Assembly: GCA_039933785.1 (NCBI GenBank)
Contig: JBDTNL010000012.1
Location: 1 to 64,000, forward strand
Direction of reading: 5' to 3'
DNA from: JBDTNL01 sp039933785
GTDB lineage: Bacteria; Acidobacteriota; Thermoanaerobaculia; Multivoradales; JAGPDF01
Length of the DNA stretch: 64,000 nt
Shown here one piece after another: positions 43,509 through 51,933 of the stretch. Position numbers and translations under genes: made by a program. Under the pieces are notes generated by a model. The model was not told the origin of the DNA and did no database searches. It was given only the letters and a program-made list of their open reading frames with translations. Every line of letters starts with the position of its first letter. Position 1 is the first letter of the stretch.

Positions 43509-43649
43509 ATTGTACCACCCATCGAGCGGATGTGCTCTAACCCATGTTGAATCAGCTATTTCTGAGGGACAAAGCGGGCTTGCGCCGAGGCTCCGAGCGG
43601 GCTACCATCGCCGGGCCCAACCACCACAAACGACGTTTCGGGAGGATGC

Positions 43650-45650
43650 ATGTCGGCGAAGAATCCGGAGACCTTCGAACCTTTCGTTCCGGCCTCGCAA
43701 GAGATGGCGGAGTTCACGCCCCGGGCGATCATCCTCGGCTCACTGTTCGGCATTCTCTTCGGCGCCGCCACCGTGTACTTGGCGCTCCGCGCCGGCTTGA
43801 CGGTCTCGGCCTCGGTGCCGATCGCCGTGCTGTCGATCGCGGTGTTCAAGCGGCTCGGCAACTCGACCATCCTCGAGAACAACATGGTGCAGACCATCGG
43901 CTCGGCGGGCGAGTCGGTGGCGGCGGGTGTGGTCTTCACCGTGCCGGCGATGCTCTTCCTCGCCAACGGGGCGCAGTACTTCAACTACTTCACGATCTTC
44001 CTGCTCGCGGCGATCGGCGGCACGCTCGGCGTGCTGTTCATGATCCCGCTGCGCCGAGCCTTGATTGTGAAGGAACACGGGACGCTCCCATACCCGGAAG
44101 GCACCGCCTGCGCCGACGTGCTGATCGCCGGAGAGCGCGGCGGTGACCTCGCGAAGATGGTGTTCGCCGGAGTGGGGGTGTCGCTGCTCTACAAGTTCCT
44201 CTACGGCATCCTCGGTCTCTGGAACGAGACCGGCACGTGGCTTCGCACCAAGCGCGACGGGCTGATCCCCAACGCGACGCTGCAGAGCGACGTGACCCCT
44301 GAGTACCTCGGTCTCGGCTACATCATCGGGCCCAAGATCGCGGGCGAGTTGGCCTCCGGCGGCGTGCTGGCCTGGTTGGGGCTGATCCCCCTGATCTGGA
44401 TTTTCGTACCCGAGGAACGTGTGAGACAGGATCTGATGAATCTGGGCTTTTCGACCGGCTGGATCGCCGGCCACACGGAAGCCGAGTGGGTCTACCGTGC
44501 CTACATCCGCTACATCGGCGCCGGGGCGGTGGCCTGCGCGGGCGTGATGACCCTGCTCAAAACTCTTCCGACGATCGTCTCGGCATTTCGCGAATCCGTG
44601 AAGTCGATGAAGGCGGGAGCGGGCGAAGCGAAGAAGCTTCGTACCGACGACGACCTAGGCATGGGTGTCGTGATCGGCGGTGCGCTCGCGCTCGCTTTGA
44701 TCATCGCGCTGTTGCCCCAGATTCCGGGCAAGTTCCCCGGTTCGCTGTTGCTCTCCGCATTGGTGGTGCTGTTCGGATTCTTCTTCGTTACCGTGTCGAG
44801 CCGCATCGTCGGAATCATCGGCACCTCGTCGAATCCGATCTCGGGCATGACCATCGCGACGATCATGGGCACCTGCATCGTGTTCGTGCTCTTCGGCTTG
44901 ACCGGCGATGCCTATCAAGCCGTCGCACTGTGCGTCGGTGCGTTGGTCTGCATCGCGGCTGCCAACGCCGGCGCAACGTCGCAGGACTTGAAGACTGGCT
45001 TTCTGGTCGGCGCGACGCCGCGACGCCAACAGATGGGTTTCATCATCGGTGTATTGGTCTCCACCTTGGTGATCGGCGGCACGCTGTTCCTGCTCGACAA
45101 GACCTACGCCGCCGGCGAGCTCCACGGCATCGGCGGACCGAAGCTGGCAGCGCCTCAGGCAACCCTGATGGCGACGATCATCAAAGGGTTGCTGGCGAAG
45201 AACCTCCCCTGGGCACCAGTCCTGGTTGGCGTCGCGCTCGCCTTCATGGCGCAGATGGCTGGGGCGCATGCGCTCTCTTGGGCAGTGGGCGCCTACCTGC
45301 CTCTTTCCACGACCTTCCCGATCTGGATCGGCGGCATGATGAAGGCCCTGGTGGACAAGGTCACCAAACGCAAGGAGGAAGAGAGCGAGCTCTCCTCGGG
45401 CATGCTCTACGCGACAGGTCTGGTCGCGGGAGGCTCGCTAGGCGGTGTACTCATTGCGCTGGTCGCTTTCGTCGGCGATTCGATGCTGCATATGGAGAGC
45501 CCGACGTTGCTCGAGAAGCTCGATCTCGGCACGCGGTTCTACGGCACCTTCAAGAACGACACGGTCACGGGTGGCATCTTGTGTGCCGTCGTGTTCGCCG
45601 GTCTCTGCTGGCTGCTGCTCAAGAACGCGCGCAAGAAGCTCGACGCATAG
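43650..45650 (+). CDS. Oligopeptide transporter, OPT family
   Basis: 666 residues with about 15 membrane segments. Opening MAEFTPRAIILGSLFGILFG is typical, followed by NNMVQTIGSAGESVAAG, LPYPEGTACADVL, SSNPISGMTIATIMGT and GATSQDLKTGFLVGATP, all characteristic of prokaryotic OPT proteins. It would import small peptides or metal-chelate compounds by proton symport. GGGAGG lies four bases upstream of the ATG. A 72-codon reading frame follows after seven bases. Confidence 0.92.
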   Translation: MSAKNPETFEPFVPASQEMAEFTPRAIILGSLFGILFGAATVYLALRAGLTVSASVPIAVLSIAVFKRLGNSTILENNMVQTIGSAGESVAAGVVFTVPAMLFLANGAQYFNYFTIFLLAAIGGTLGVLFMIPLRRALIVKEHGTLPYPEGTACADVLIAGERGGDLAKMVFAGVGVSLLYKFLYGILGLWNETGTWLRTKRDGLIPNATLQSDVTPEYLGLGYIIGPKIAGELASGGVLAWLGLIPLIWIFVPEERVRQDLMNLGFSTGWIAGHTEAEWVYRAYIRYIGAGAVACAGVMTLLKTLPTIVSAFRESVKSMKAGAGEAKKLRTDDDLGMGVVIGGALALALIIALLPQIPGKFPGSLLLSALVVLFGFFFVTVSSRIVGIIGTSSNPISGMTIATIMGTCIVFVLFGLTGDAYQAVALCVGALVCIAAANAGATSQDLKTGFLVGATPRRQQMGFIIGVLVSTLVIGGTLFLLDKTYAAGELHGIGGPKLAAPQATLMATIIKGLLAKNLPWAPVLVGVALAFMAQMAGAHALSWAVGAYLPLSTTFPIWIGGMMKALVDKVTKRKEEESELSSGMLYATGLVAGGSLGGVLIALVAFVGDSMLHMESPTLLEKLDLGTRFYGTFKNDTVTGGILCAVVFAGLCWLLLKNARKKLDA

Positions 45651-45657
45651 TCAGAGG

Positions 45658-45876
45658 ATGGAGCTCAGCCCCCAGGACCTCGGTCATCTCGCACGGCTCT
45701 TGCCGTTCGCGATCGCGGTCCTAGTGTGGCTCTGGAAGCGCTCGAAGTCGCCGGCCTCCACTCCGAGCGCCTCCCGTACACGGCTGGCAGGCACCGAGAG
45801 TCCCTCGAAAGGCTCCTCCATCGTGGCCCCGGAGCCGGCGCGTTTCACCGGTCCGGGACCCATCGAGCCGCGCTAG
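45658..45876 (+). CDS. Small single-span membrane protein, hypothetical
   Basis: 72 residues: MELSPQDLGHLARLLPFAIA leads into a hydrophobic segment (about 12-24, ending VLVWLWKR), then a polar Ser/Pro-rich tail ending GPIEPR. It begins seven bases after the OPT stop with AGAGG directly before the ATG and ends one base before the convergent kinase stop. It could be a small partner of the transporter. Its length and low complexity leave some doubt that it is expressed. Confidence 0.5.
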   Translation: MELSPQDLGHLARLLPFAIAVLVWLWKRSKSPASTPSASRTRLAGTESPSKGSSIVAPEPARFTGPGPIEPR

Positions 45877-45877
45877 C

Positions 45878-48226
45878 TCAACTCGTTACCGCTCCTCCGA
45901 GCAGCGCTTCGAATCGAGCATCCCCTCGGAGACTGGCGAACTCTGGCTCGAGCGCGGCGCGGGCACGGGTGTAGGCGGGTCTGAGGGCCGCGGCGCGCTC
46001 CAGACTCTCGATCGCGCGGTCCTTCTCACCCCGGAGCGCCTCCACGGCGGCGGCGTAGAACCGCGTGAACGGATCGTCCGCGCCCATGGCAATGCGCAAG
46101 TCGAAGGCCGCATGCGCCGTCGCCAGGTCCGCCGCGGCCTCCTTCTGATGTCCGAGCCGTTGCTGCGCGCTGCCCAGGCGCATGTGGAGTTCGATGGTGA
46201 TCCGGCCGCGAAGCGCATGCTCCACGCGCTGCAGGAACGCGAGCTCCTGCTGGAATTGCGCCAGCGCGTCGGCGTGCCGCTCCTGGAGCGCGAAGAGATG
46301 CCCGAGGCGCATGTAGCCCCCGACCACCGGCGAGCTCTCCCGCCCGGAGAGCATGTCCTCCTGGAGCCGAATCGCGCGCAGCGCGGCCCGTTCGCCGCGC
46401 GGAAAGTCGCGCAGCAACGCCGCGCAGTGCGCCAGTTGCAGCCAGTACCAGCCGGCGTGCGCGTTGTGCTCGAGCGCGCGCTCGAAAAAGCCCGCCGCCT
46501 GCGCAAACTCAGCCCGGCCGAGGAACAGGGCGCGCGCCATTCCGGCCAGCATCAGTGGATCGTCCGGCGCGAGCGCGAGCGCCTGCTCGAGACGCCCGAT
46601 GCCCTCCTCGATGCGGCCGGCAGAGAGTAGCGCCGCACCCAGCTCTCTCCAGGCTCGCGCCGACCCCGGTTTGAGCTCGAGGGCGCGCAGCAGGCTCGCC
46701 ACCGCGAGCTCGTGAATCTCCGGCGCGCTCAGATACTCGGCCTTCTGCGACAGCGCGGTGCCGAGCTCGAGGTGGGCGCGCGAGTAGCGTGGGTCGAGAG
46801 CCGCCGCACGAGTGAAAAACAGGATGCCTCGATCGAGCGCCTCGTAGCTTTCGCTGCGCACGTTGAGCAATCCCTTGGCCAGCGCCTCGTACGCGGCCAC
46901 CACGCCGGTCTCTTCGCCGGCGGCGGGTGCGTCGTGGGCGCCGCGAAGCCCGGCCGCGAGCGCCGCCACCAGTTGGTCCTGCAGATGGAAAATCGTGCTC
47001 ACCGCCCCGTCGAGGCGGGCCGAGCGAACGATCACTCCGGACGGCGCGTCGAGCAGGCGGGCCGTCAAGCGGACGTCGTCGCCGAATCGCTGCACCGTGC
47101 CCGCGATGACCCAGCGGGCGCCGAGCTGGCGAGCGATCCGCGCGGCAACCGCATCATCCAGCACGCCGAGTGCCTCGTCTCCGAGGCGCCGCAAGGCCTC
47201 CTCGACCCGTTGGCGCGGGACGACCTCGACGCTAGCCAAGCCGCGGAAATCCGTGCTCACCGTCTCGGCGACTCCGGCGCGAAGCCAATCGTCCTCGGGC
47301 CTGCCGTCGAGATTGGCGAACGGCAGCACGGCGACCGCGGGCAGGCCACCGAAGGCGGGTCCGGTGCCGCCCGTCGTCGCGCCCGAAAGGACGGCGCGGA
47401 GCTCTGTATCGACGGCTGCGAGGTCGGGGAAACGTTGCTCACGATCTTTCGCCAGCATGCGACGGACGATGCGATCGAGCCGCGGCGCGCGCTCGTCGGC
47501 GAGCCGCAGCGCGAGCGCCTCGGGCTCGGCATGGAGCATGGCATCCAGCGTCGCGACCGCGTTGTCGCCCCGAAAGGGCGCCGCGCCGGCGAGCAACTCG
47601 TAGAGCAGCACACCGAGCGAAAACTGGTCCGACCGGGCGTCAACCGCCCGCCCGAGGGCCTGCTCCGGGGACATGTAGGCGACCGTGCCTGCGATAGCGC
47701 CGCCAGGATCGCGGCTCCAGGTCGAAACATCGTCGGTGCCGAACGGTGTTTGAGTAGCCAGGCCGAAGTCGAGAACCTTGACCCGACAGGCGTGGGTCAC
47801 GACCAAGTTGGAAGGCTTGATGTCGCGATGCACGATGCCACGTTCGTGCGCTTGGCGAAGCGCGTCGACAATCTGGAGAACGAGTTCCAGGCGCTCCTCG
47901 ACCGACGGCTTCAGAGCCTTCGACCACTCGTCGAGTGTGCGGCCCGGCACGTACTCCATCGCCAGGAACGCCAAGCGTCGGCCGTCGAGCTCGGCGTCGT
48001 CGATCTCGTAGATGACCGCGATGTTCGGATGATTGAGAGCGGATGCGGCGCGCGCTTCGCGGAGCAGGCGTTGGCGCAAGGCCTCCGTTCCGGGATCGTC
48101 GCCACGCAGCAGCTTGAGCGCCACCGGACGATGCAGACGGAGGTCCTCGGCGAGATAGACCTCGCCCATGCCCCCCGCGCCCAGGCGTTCGAGCACCCGG
48201 TAGTGCGAAACCGTGCGGCCGATCAT
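45878..48226 (-). CDS. Serine/threonine protein kinase with C-terminal TPR domain
   Basis: 782 residues. The kinase domain (1-275) has the glycine loop GAGGMGEVY, Lys38 in VALKLL, catalytic HRDIKPSN (Asp135), DFG (153-155) and GTVAYMSPEQ, so it should be active. A middle region (about 290-420) resembles the TolB/FlgO-like adaptor often fused to such kinases (VAVLPFANLDGRPEDDWLRAG). TPR repeats follow (about 450-720). There is no membrane segment. It is a candidate modifier for the FHA proteins encoded earlier in the window, though 35 kb away. Confidence 0.9.
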   Translation of the reverse strand: MIGRTVSHYRVLERLGAGGMGEVYLAEDLRLHRPVALKLLRGDDPGTEALRQRLLREARAASALNHPNIAVIYEIDDAELDGRRLAFLAMEYVPGRTLDEWSKALKPSVEERLELVLQIVDALRQAHERGIVHRDIKPSNLVVTHACRVKVLDFGLATQTPFGTDDVSTWSRDPGGAIAGTVAYMSPEQALGRAVDARSDQFSLGVLLYELLAGAAPFRGDNAVATLDAMLHAEPEALALRLADERAPRLDRIVRRMLAKDREQRFPDLAAVDTELRAVLSGATTGGTGPAFGGLPAVAVLPFANLDGRPEDDWLRAGVAETVSTDFRGLASVEVVPRQRVEEALRRLGDEALGVLDDAVAARIARQLGARWVIAGTVQRFGDDVRLTARLLDAPSGVIVRSARLDGAVSTIFHLQDQLVAALAAGLRGAHDAPAAGEETGVVAAYEALAKGLLNVRSESYEALDRGILFFTRAAALDPRYSRAHLELGTALSQKAEYLSAPEIHELAVASLLRALELKPGSARAWRELGAALLSAGRIEEGIGRLEQALALAPDDPLMLAGMARALFLGRAEFAQAAGFFERALEHNAHAGWYWLQLAHCAALLRDFPRGERAALRAIRLQEDMLSGRESSPVVGGYMRLGHLFALQERHADALAQFQQELAFLQRVEHALRGRITIELHMRLGSAQQRLGHQKEAAADLATAHAAFDLRIAMGADDPFTRFYAAAVEALRGEKDRAIESLERAAALRPAYTRARAALEPEFASLRGDARFEALLGGAVTS

Positions 48227-48277
48227 GGTCGAGCGATCCTACGCCTCACGCTCGAGCGCGCCCAGAGCCCTGTGGCC

Positions 48278-48946
48278 TCAGGCGGGGTCGCCGGACGAAG
48301 GGTCGGGCAAGCCGCGAAGAAATGTCCAGTCACCCGCCTGTTCGCGCGCCCGACGCTCCACGGCGCTCGCGAAGGAGCCGGCGGCAAATGCGGTCTCCTG
48401 CGCCTGTTCGAGCCACTCGGCACGCGCGGTGGCGTCCTCCGGTCCATTCGCGGGTCGCACCCGGCGGCGTAGTCGAGTCAGCTCCTCGATGTCGGCGAGA
48501 TCCTGGGCTCGGCCCGACGCGTGTTTGAGCTCGATGAGATCCTCGATCCCCAGGGTTCGCACCAGTGCGCCGCGCACCTTGAACTCGACCGACCGCTGCC
48601 AGAGCTCGGCGAACGGTCGCGGCTCGTCGAGACTAAGATCGATCAAACAGAGCGGGTCCTCCGGATCGAAGAGCGAGAACACCTGCATGTGCTTCTCGCG
48701 CTGCCAAGTGCGCCGAATCGAGGGGTTGGCGAAGTTCCGGGCATCGACGGGAGCGCGCGGCAGCAATCCGAACGCGGTGAGCGCGCGGATCCCCTGCCCA
48801 GCTTCTTCGGGAGAAAGATCGAGAATCAGGTCCACGTCCGTGGTGAAACGAGGAGCCCCGTGGAGGACGACCGCCAGTCCCCCGATCACCAGATAGCGCG
48901 TTCCCGCCTTGTCGAGCGAGGCGAACAAGCCGTCGGTCGAGCGCAT
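48278..48946 (-). CDS. Nucleotidyltransferase-fold protein (AbiEii/DUF6036-like)
   Basis: 222 residues from the ATG at 48944-48946. The core YLVIGGLAVVLHGAPRFTTD followed by VDLILD gives the GG and DxD pattern of nucleotidyltransferases of the antitoxin/toxin-related AbiEii or DUF6036 group. An acidic residue of the third metal position may be in CLIDLSLDEPR. No recognisable toxin or antitoxin partner is next to it. It precedes the kinase gene by 51 bases in reverse order on the same strand. Function is uncertain. Confidence 0.75.
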   Translation of the reverse strand: MRSTDGLFASLDKAGTRYLVIGGLAVVLHGAPRFTTDVDLILDLSPEEAGQGIRALTAFGLLPRAPVDARNFANPSIRRTWQREKHMQVFSLFDPEDPLCLIDLSLDEPRPFAELWQRSVEFKVRGALVRTLGIEDLIELKHASGRAQDLADIEELTRLRRRVRPANGPEDATARAEWLEQAQETAFAAGSFASAVERRAREQAGDWTFLRGLPDPSSGDPA

Positions 48947-48965
48947 CCGGCCAGTATAGCGACGC

Positions 48966-49373
48966 TCAGTGCGGCGGCTGGAGCTCCGTCTCGAGCTCGG
49001 CGCCAGAGAATCGCGCCTGGCTGGCGGTCTCGAGGAGCACACGCACTTCGCGGTACGGCAGCCTCCGGTCGGCACGAATCGCCAGCCGCGCGTGCCCCGA
49101 CTGCAGCCGCCGAAGCTCCGCCAAAAGATCGCCGGCATTTAGCGGATGGCCGTCGAGCGTCAGCGAGCGATCTAGGCGCAGAGTGAGCTTCTTGGCGGCC
49201 GTCTCGACCGCTGTCGGATGACCGGCGAACGGCAACAGGACACCCGGATCGTTGACCAACATGGGTGTGATGACCATGAAGATGATCAACAGCACCAGGC
49301 AGACGTCGACGAACGGGGTGACGTTGATCTCGCTGCGCAGCTGGGCGGTTTGAAACAGCGCTCGGGTTTGCAT
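48966..49373 (-). CDS. ExbD/TolR-family transport protein
   Basis: 135 residues from the ATG at 49371-49373. The family signature SEINVTPFVDVCLVLLIIFM is complete, with the membrane Asp used in proton-driven energisation, followed by a periplasmic domain ending GAELETELQPPH. Normally it forms a complex with ExbB/TolQ to power TonB or TolA. No ExbB or TonB gene is adjacent, so it must use partners from elsewhere. Divergent from ubiX with 52 bases between. Confidence 0.9.
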   Translation of the reverse strand: MQTRALFQTAQLRSEINVTPFVDVCLVLLIIFMVITPMLVNDPGVLLPFAGHPTAVETAAKKLTLRLDRSLTLDGHPLNAGDLLAELRRLQSGHARLAIRADRRLPYREVRVLLETASQARFSGAELETELQPPH

Positions 49374-49425
49374 GGTGTCTTCGACCTGGGTTCTAGCCAG
49401 CGAGTTCCCGCGTAAGATCGCGAGC

Positions 49426-50037
49426 ATGCCGCGACGTATCGCGCTCCTGGTTTCCGGCGCTTCCGGAATGCTTCTCCCGCGCTATTTGGTGCGCGCGCTC
49501 GCCGAGCATCCAGGGGTCGAACGTGTCCATCTGGTGGTTTCGAGTGGCGCGAGCCAGGTGCTGAAGCACGAGCTCGGACCGGAGCAGACCGGCGTCGCCG
49601 ACCTGCTCGCCGCGGCCTGCATGCCGGGCGCCGCCGAAGCGAAGATCGTTACCCATAGAGACAGCGAGCTCGATGCTCCGATCGCCTCTGGTTCCTATCG
49701 ACTCGATGGCACCGTGGTGCTGCCCTGCAGCGCCGGCACTCTAGGCGCCTTCGCGACCGGCGCCGGCCGCACTCTGATTCACCGGGCGGGCGCGGTGGCG
49801 CTCAAGGAGCGTTGGCCCTTGGTGCTGGGCTTTCGCGAGACCCCGCTACAAGTCATCCACCTCGAAAACCTTCGCCGACTGGCCTACGCCGGGGCGGTGA
49901 TCCTGCCGCCAATTCCTGCGTTTTACATCGGTGGCGAGACGATCGAGCGTTTTCTCGAGCATTACACCCTGCGCGTGTTCGACCACATCGGCCTACACGA
50001 GGCCGGCAGTCCCGGCCTGCGCTGGGGCGAGTCCTAA
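49426..50037 (+). CDS. ubiX: Flavin prenyltransferase UbiX/Pad1
   Basis: 203 residues. Family features: RRIALLVSGASGMLLPRYL (flavin-binding start), HLVVSSGAS, APIASGSYRLDGTVVLPCSAGTLGAFATG, and FRETPLQVIHLENLRRLAYAGAVILPPIPAFY, partly quoted. It attaches a prenyl group to FMN to make the cofactor of UbiD-type decarboxylases. No ubiD is in the window. Start chosen at MPRRIALL; an upstream in-frame start overlaps the divergent ExbD gene. Confidence 0.93.
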   Translation: MPRRIALLVSGASGMLLPRYLVRALAEHPGVERVHLVVSSGASQVLKHELGPEQTGVADLLAAACMPGAAEAKIVTHRDSELDAPIASGSYRLDGTVVLPCSAGTLGAFATGAGRTLIHRAGAVALKERWPLVLGFRETPLQVIHLENLRRLAYAGAVILPPIPAFYIGGETIERFLEHYTLRVFDHIGLHEAGSPGLRWGES

Positions 50038-50060
50038 ACGTCCATTTCCAGGAGGAAACC

Positions 50061-50288
50061 ATGAAGATCACAGTCCGCAACAACGGCCCCCTGCGGGTCG
50101 AGGGTGAAAATCTATTGATCACGGACGAAACCGGAGCGCTGTTCGGTCTAGCAGGCCGCACCGTGGTCTCGCTCTGCCGCTGCGGTGGCTCGGAGACCAA
50201 GCCGTTCTGTGATGGCTCGCACAACAGGAACGGCTTCCAATCGGAATGCCCGGCCCGGGACTTACCGGCGCCGAAGCCCAAGGCCTAG
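50061..50288 (+). CDS. CDGSH iron-sulfur domain protein
   Basis: 75 residues; ATG with AGGAGGAAACC directly upstream. The CDGSH motif is complete: CRCGGSETKPFCDGSH with three cysteines and one histidine that ligate a 2Fe-2S cluster as in mitoNEET. Such small proteins serve in electron or cluster transfer; the partner is unknown. It lies 23 bases after ubiX and may share its transcript. Confidence 0.92.
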   Translation: MKITVRNNGPLRVEGENLLITDETGALFGLAGRTVVSLCRCGGSETKPFCDGSHNRNGFQSECPARDLPAPKPKA

Positions 50289-50295
50289 CGCCGGC

Positions 50296-51855
50296 TCAGT
50301 GACCTTCGCTCTCGACCGTGATCCATTTCGCGCTCAAGAAGATCAGCCCCATTACGGAATACCCCGCCGCCCACGGCCACGCTGGAGAGAGTGCCACCGC
50401 GGTGTCTCCGGACGTGAAGATGTAGGAGTGCATCAGTCCCGCAACCGAGAGCAGGGCGCCGATTGCGCACCACAGGGCGGCGAGCGGGAAGCGGCGTTCG
50501 ATGACCGCGACAGTCGCGGCGGAGAGAATCATCGCGGTGAGGATGAACCCTTGCTCGAGCGCAAAGGCGCCGTGGATCCAGGTGTCCGAAGCGGCGAACG
50601 CGGGGATCAGTTGCGCGGCAAACGGCGGCCCGTCGGGAAGACCAACCCCAGCGGCGCGCAGGCCGTTCTTGGCCAGGAGCGCTCCCCAGGCCGCGACGCC
50701 AGGTAAGAGGCCCATGACCACGGCCGGGGCATGCTCCCTCGGGGTAGCCTGAAACGCCTGCGCCGTGATCACCATTCCAATCCACAGCACGATCGCCATG
50801 CCGGCATCGATCGGCACCGCCCACGCGATGTAGGCGAGAGTGCCTGAGAAGCAGACCAAGGTGAAGAAGGCCGCATTCAGCACCGAGTATCCAGCGCGCG
50901 CCCCGAGCGCTTTCCACCCCGGATGCCCAATGTAGATCGTGGTCGGGAAGCACGAGCCGAAGAGCGCCGCCGCGAGCGTGCCGATGCCGTTCACGGCCAG
51001 CGCCGGGCGAGTCGCGAAGGAATCTCCGGCGGCCTCGGCGGACTCAATGTTCTGCAGCGAACCGATGACGCTGAACAGACCCATGGGCAGGATCACAGAG
51101 AGGTAGGCCAGCCATTGGCCGTGGCTCACCGACGCCAGGAGATCGCCGAAAACAGGTATCGGAAGCGCCAGATGGGGACCCACCTGTGGCGGAGCACCGA
51201 CCGGGGCGACGCCCGTGGCCCATGCGATGGCCGTCCCAAGTGCGACCGCAACCAAGCCTCCAGGCAGGTGTCCACGGAATCGAACCCGACCGAAGTACAC
51301 CAGCATCACGATGGCGAGCGTCGTCAAGCCAATCACTGGACGCGCGAAGGTGCGAAAGAAGAACCCGAGCGAGATGAAGGTGAGCGCGATGCCTGCCAGC
51401 GTCGAGAGCAGCGCTGCGCGCGGGGTGTTGCGACGCACCCACTCGGCCACGAAGGCGCCGGCGAGCTCGATCAATCCGGCACCCAGGCAAGCGGCCAGGC
51501 CGGCGTGCCAGGCCACGAGCGCGGGGTCCGCGGCTCCGGCGGCCTCGGCGGCGAGCTTGGCGGGCAGCATGACCAAAAACACATAGGCGAACAGCGAGAC
51601 CGTATTGATGCCGTAGGGCAGCGCGCAGATGTCGGTGCGGCCGGTGCGGCGCGCCAGCGTCATGGCCTGCTTGGCATAGTAGAGATTCCCCACCACCAGC
51701 GAGACCGCGGCGCCCGGGAGGATGCGCCCATAGATGAGCTCGCTCGGGAAACCGAGCACCGTGCGGCAAAGACTGTCGATCAGCAGCAGTTGGACGAGAT
51801 TGTCGAGCGCCAACCCGAAGAACCCGTCGATGTCGCCGCGCACGATCCAGCGCAT
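50296..51855 (-). CDS. NCS2-family (AzgA-like) permease
   Basis: 519 residues with about 13 membrane segments. GDIDGFFGLALDNLVQLLLI at the start, DICALPYGINTVSLFAYVF and GSLQNIESAEAAGDSF followed by NGIGTLAAALFGSCFPTTIYIGHPGWKALGAR (partly quoted) match NCS2 nucleobase permeases of the COG2252 group. Likely substrate is a purine or a related compound, but several members have unknown substrates. The ATG has GGAGGGG six bases upstream. It is convergent with the CDGSH gene and divergent from the histidine kinase gene. Confidence 0.85.
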   Translation of the reverse strand: MRWIVRGDIDGFFGLALDNLVQLLLIDSLCRTVLGFPSELIYGRILPGAAVSLVVGNLYYAKQAMTLARRTGRTDICALPYGINTVSLFAYVFLVMLPAKLAAEAAGAADPALVAWHAGLAACLGAGLIELAGAFVAEWVRRNTPRAALLSTLAGIALTFISLGFFFRTFARPVIGLTTLAIVMLVYFGRVRFRGHLPGGLVAVALGTAIAWATGVAPVGAPPQVGPHLALPIPVFGDLLASVSHGQWLAYLSVILPMGLFSVIGSLQNIESAEAAGDSFATRPALAVNGIGTLAAALFGSCFPTTIYIGHPGWKALGARAGYSVLNAAFFTLVCFSGTLAYIAWAVPIDAGMAIVLWIGMVITAQAFQATPREHAPAVVMGLLPGVAAWGALLAKNGLRAAGVGLPDGPPFAAQLIPAFAASDTWIHGAFALEQGFILTAMILSAATVAVIERRFPLAALWCAIGALLSVAGLMHSYIFTSGDTAVALSPAWPWAAGYSVMGLIFLSAKWITVESEGH

Positions 51856-51933
51856 GGATGCCCCTCCGCAGAGTGCTCGGACCAGGAAAAGCGGAGTTTA
51901 GGCTACCGGAATGGAGCTAGGATTGCCCCTATC

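Noticed and set aside
50923..51933. Upstream in-frame extension of the hybrid histidine kinase
   Set aside because: It is antisense to the NCS2 permease gene and has no domain; GTG 51934 begins just before the recognisable GAF domain.
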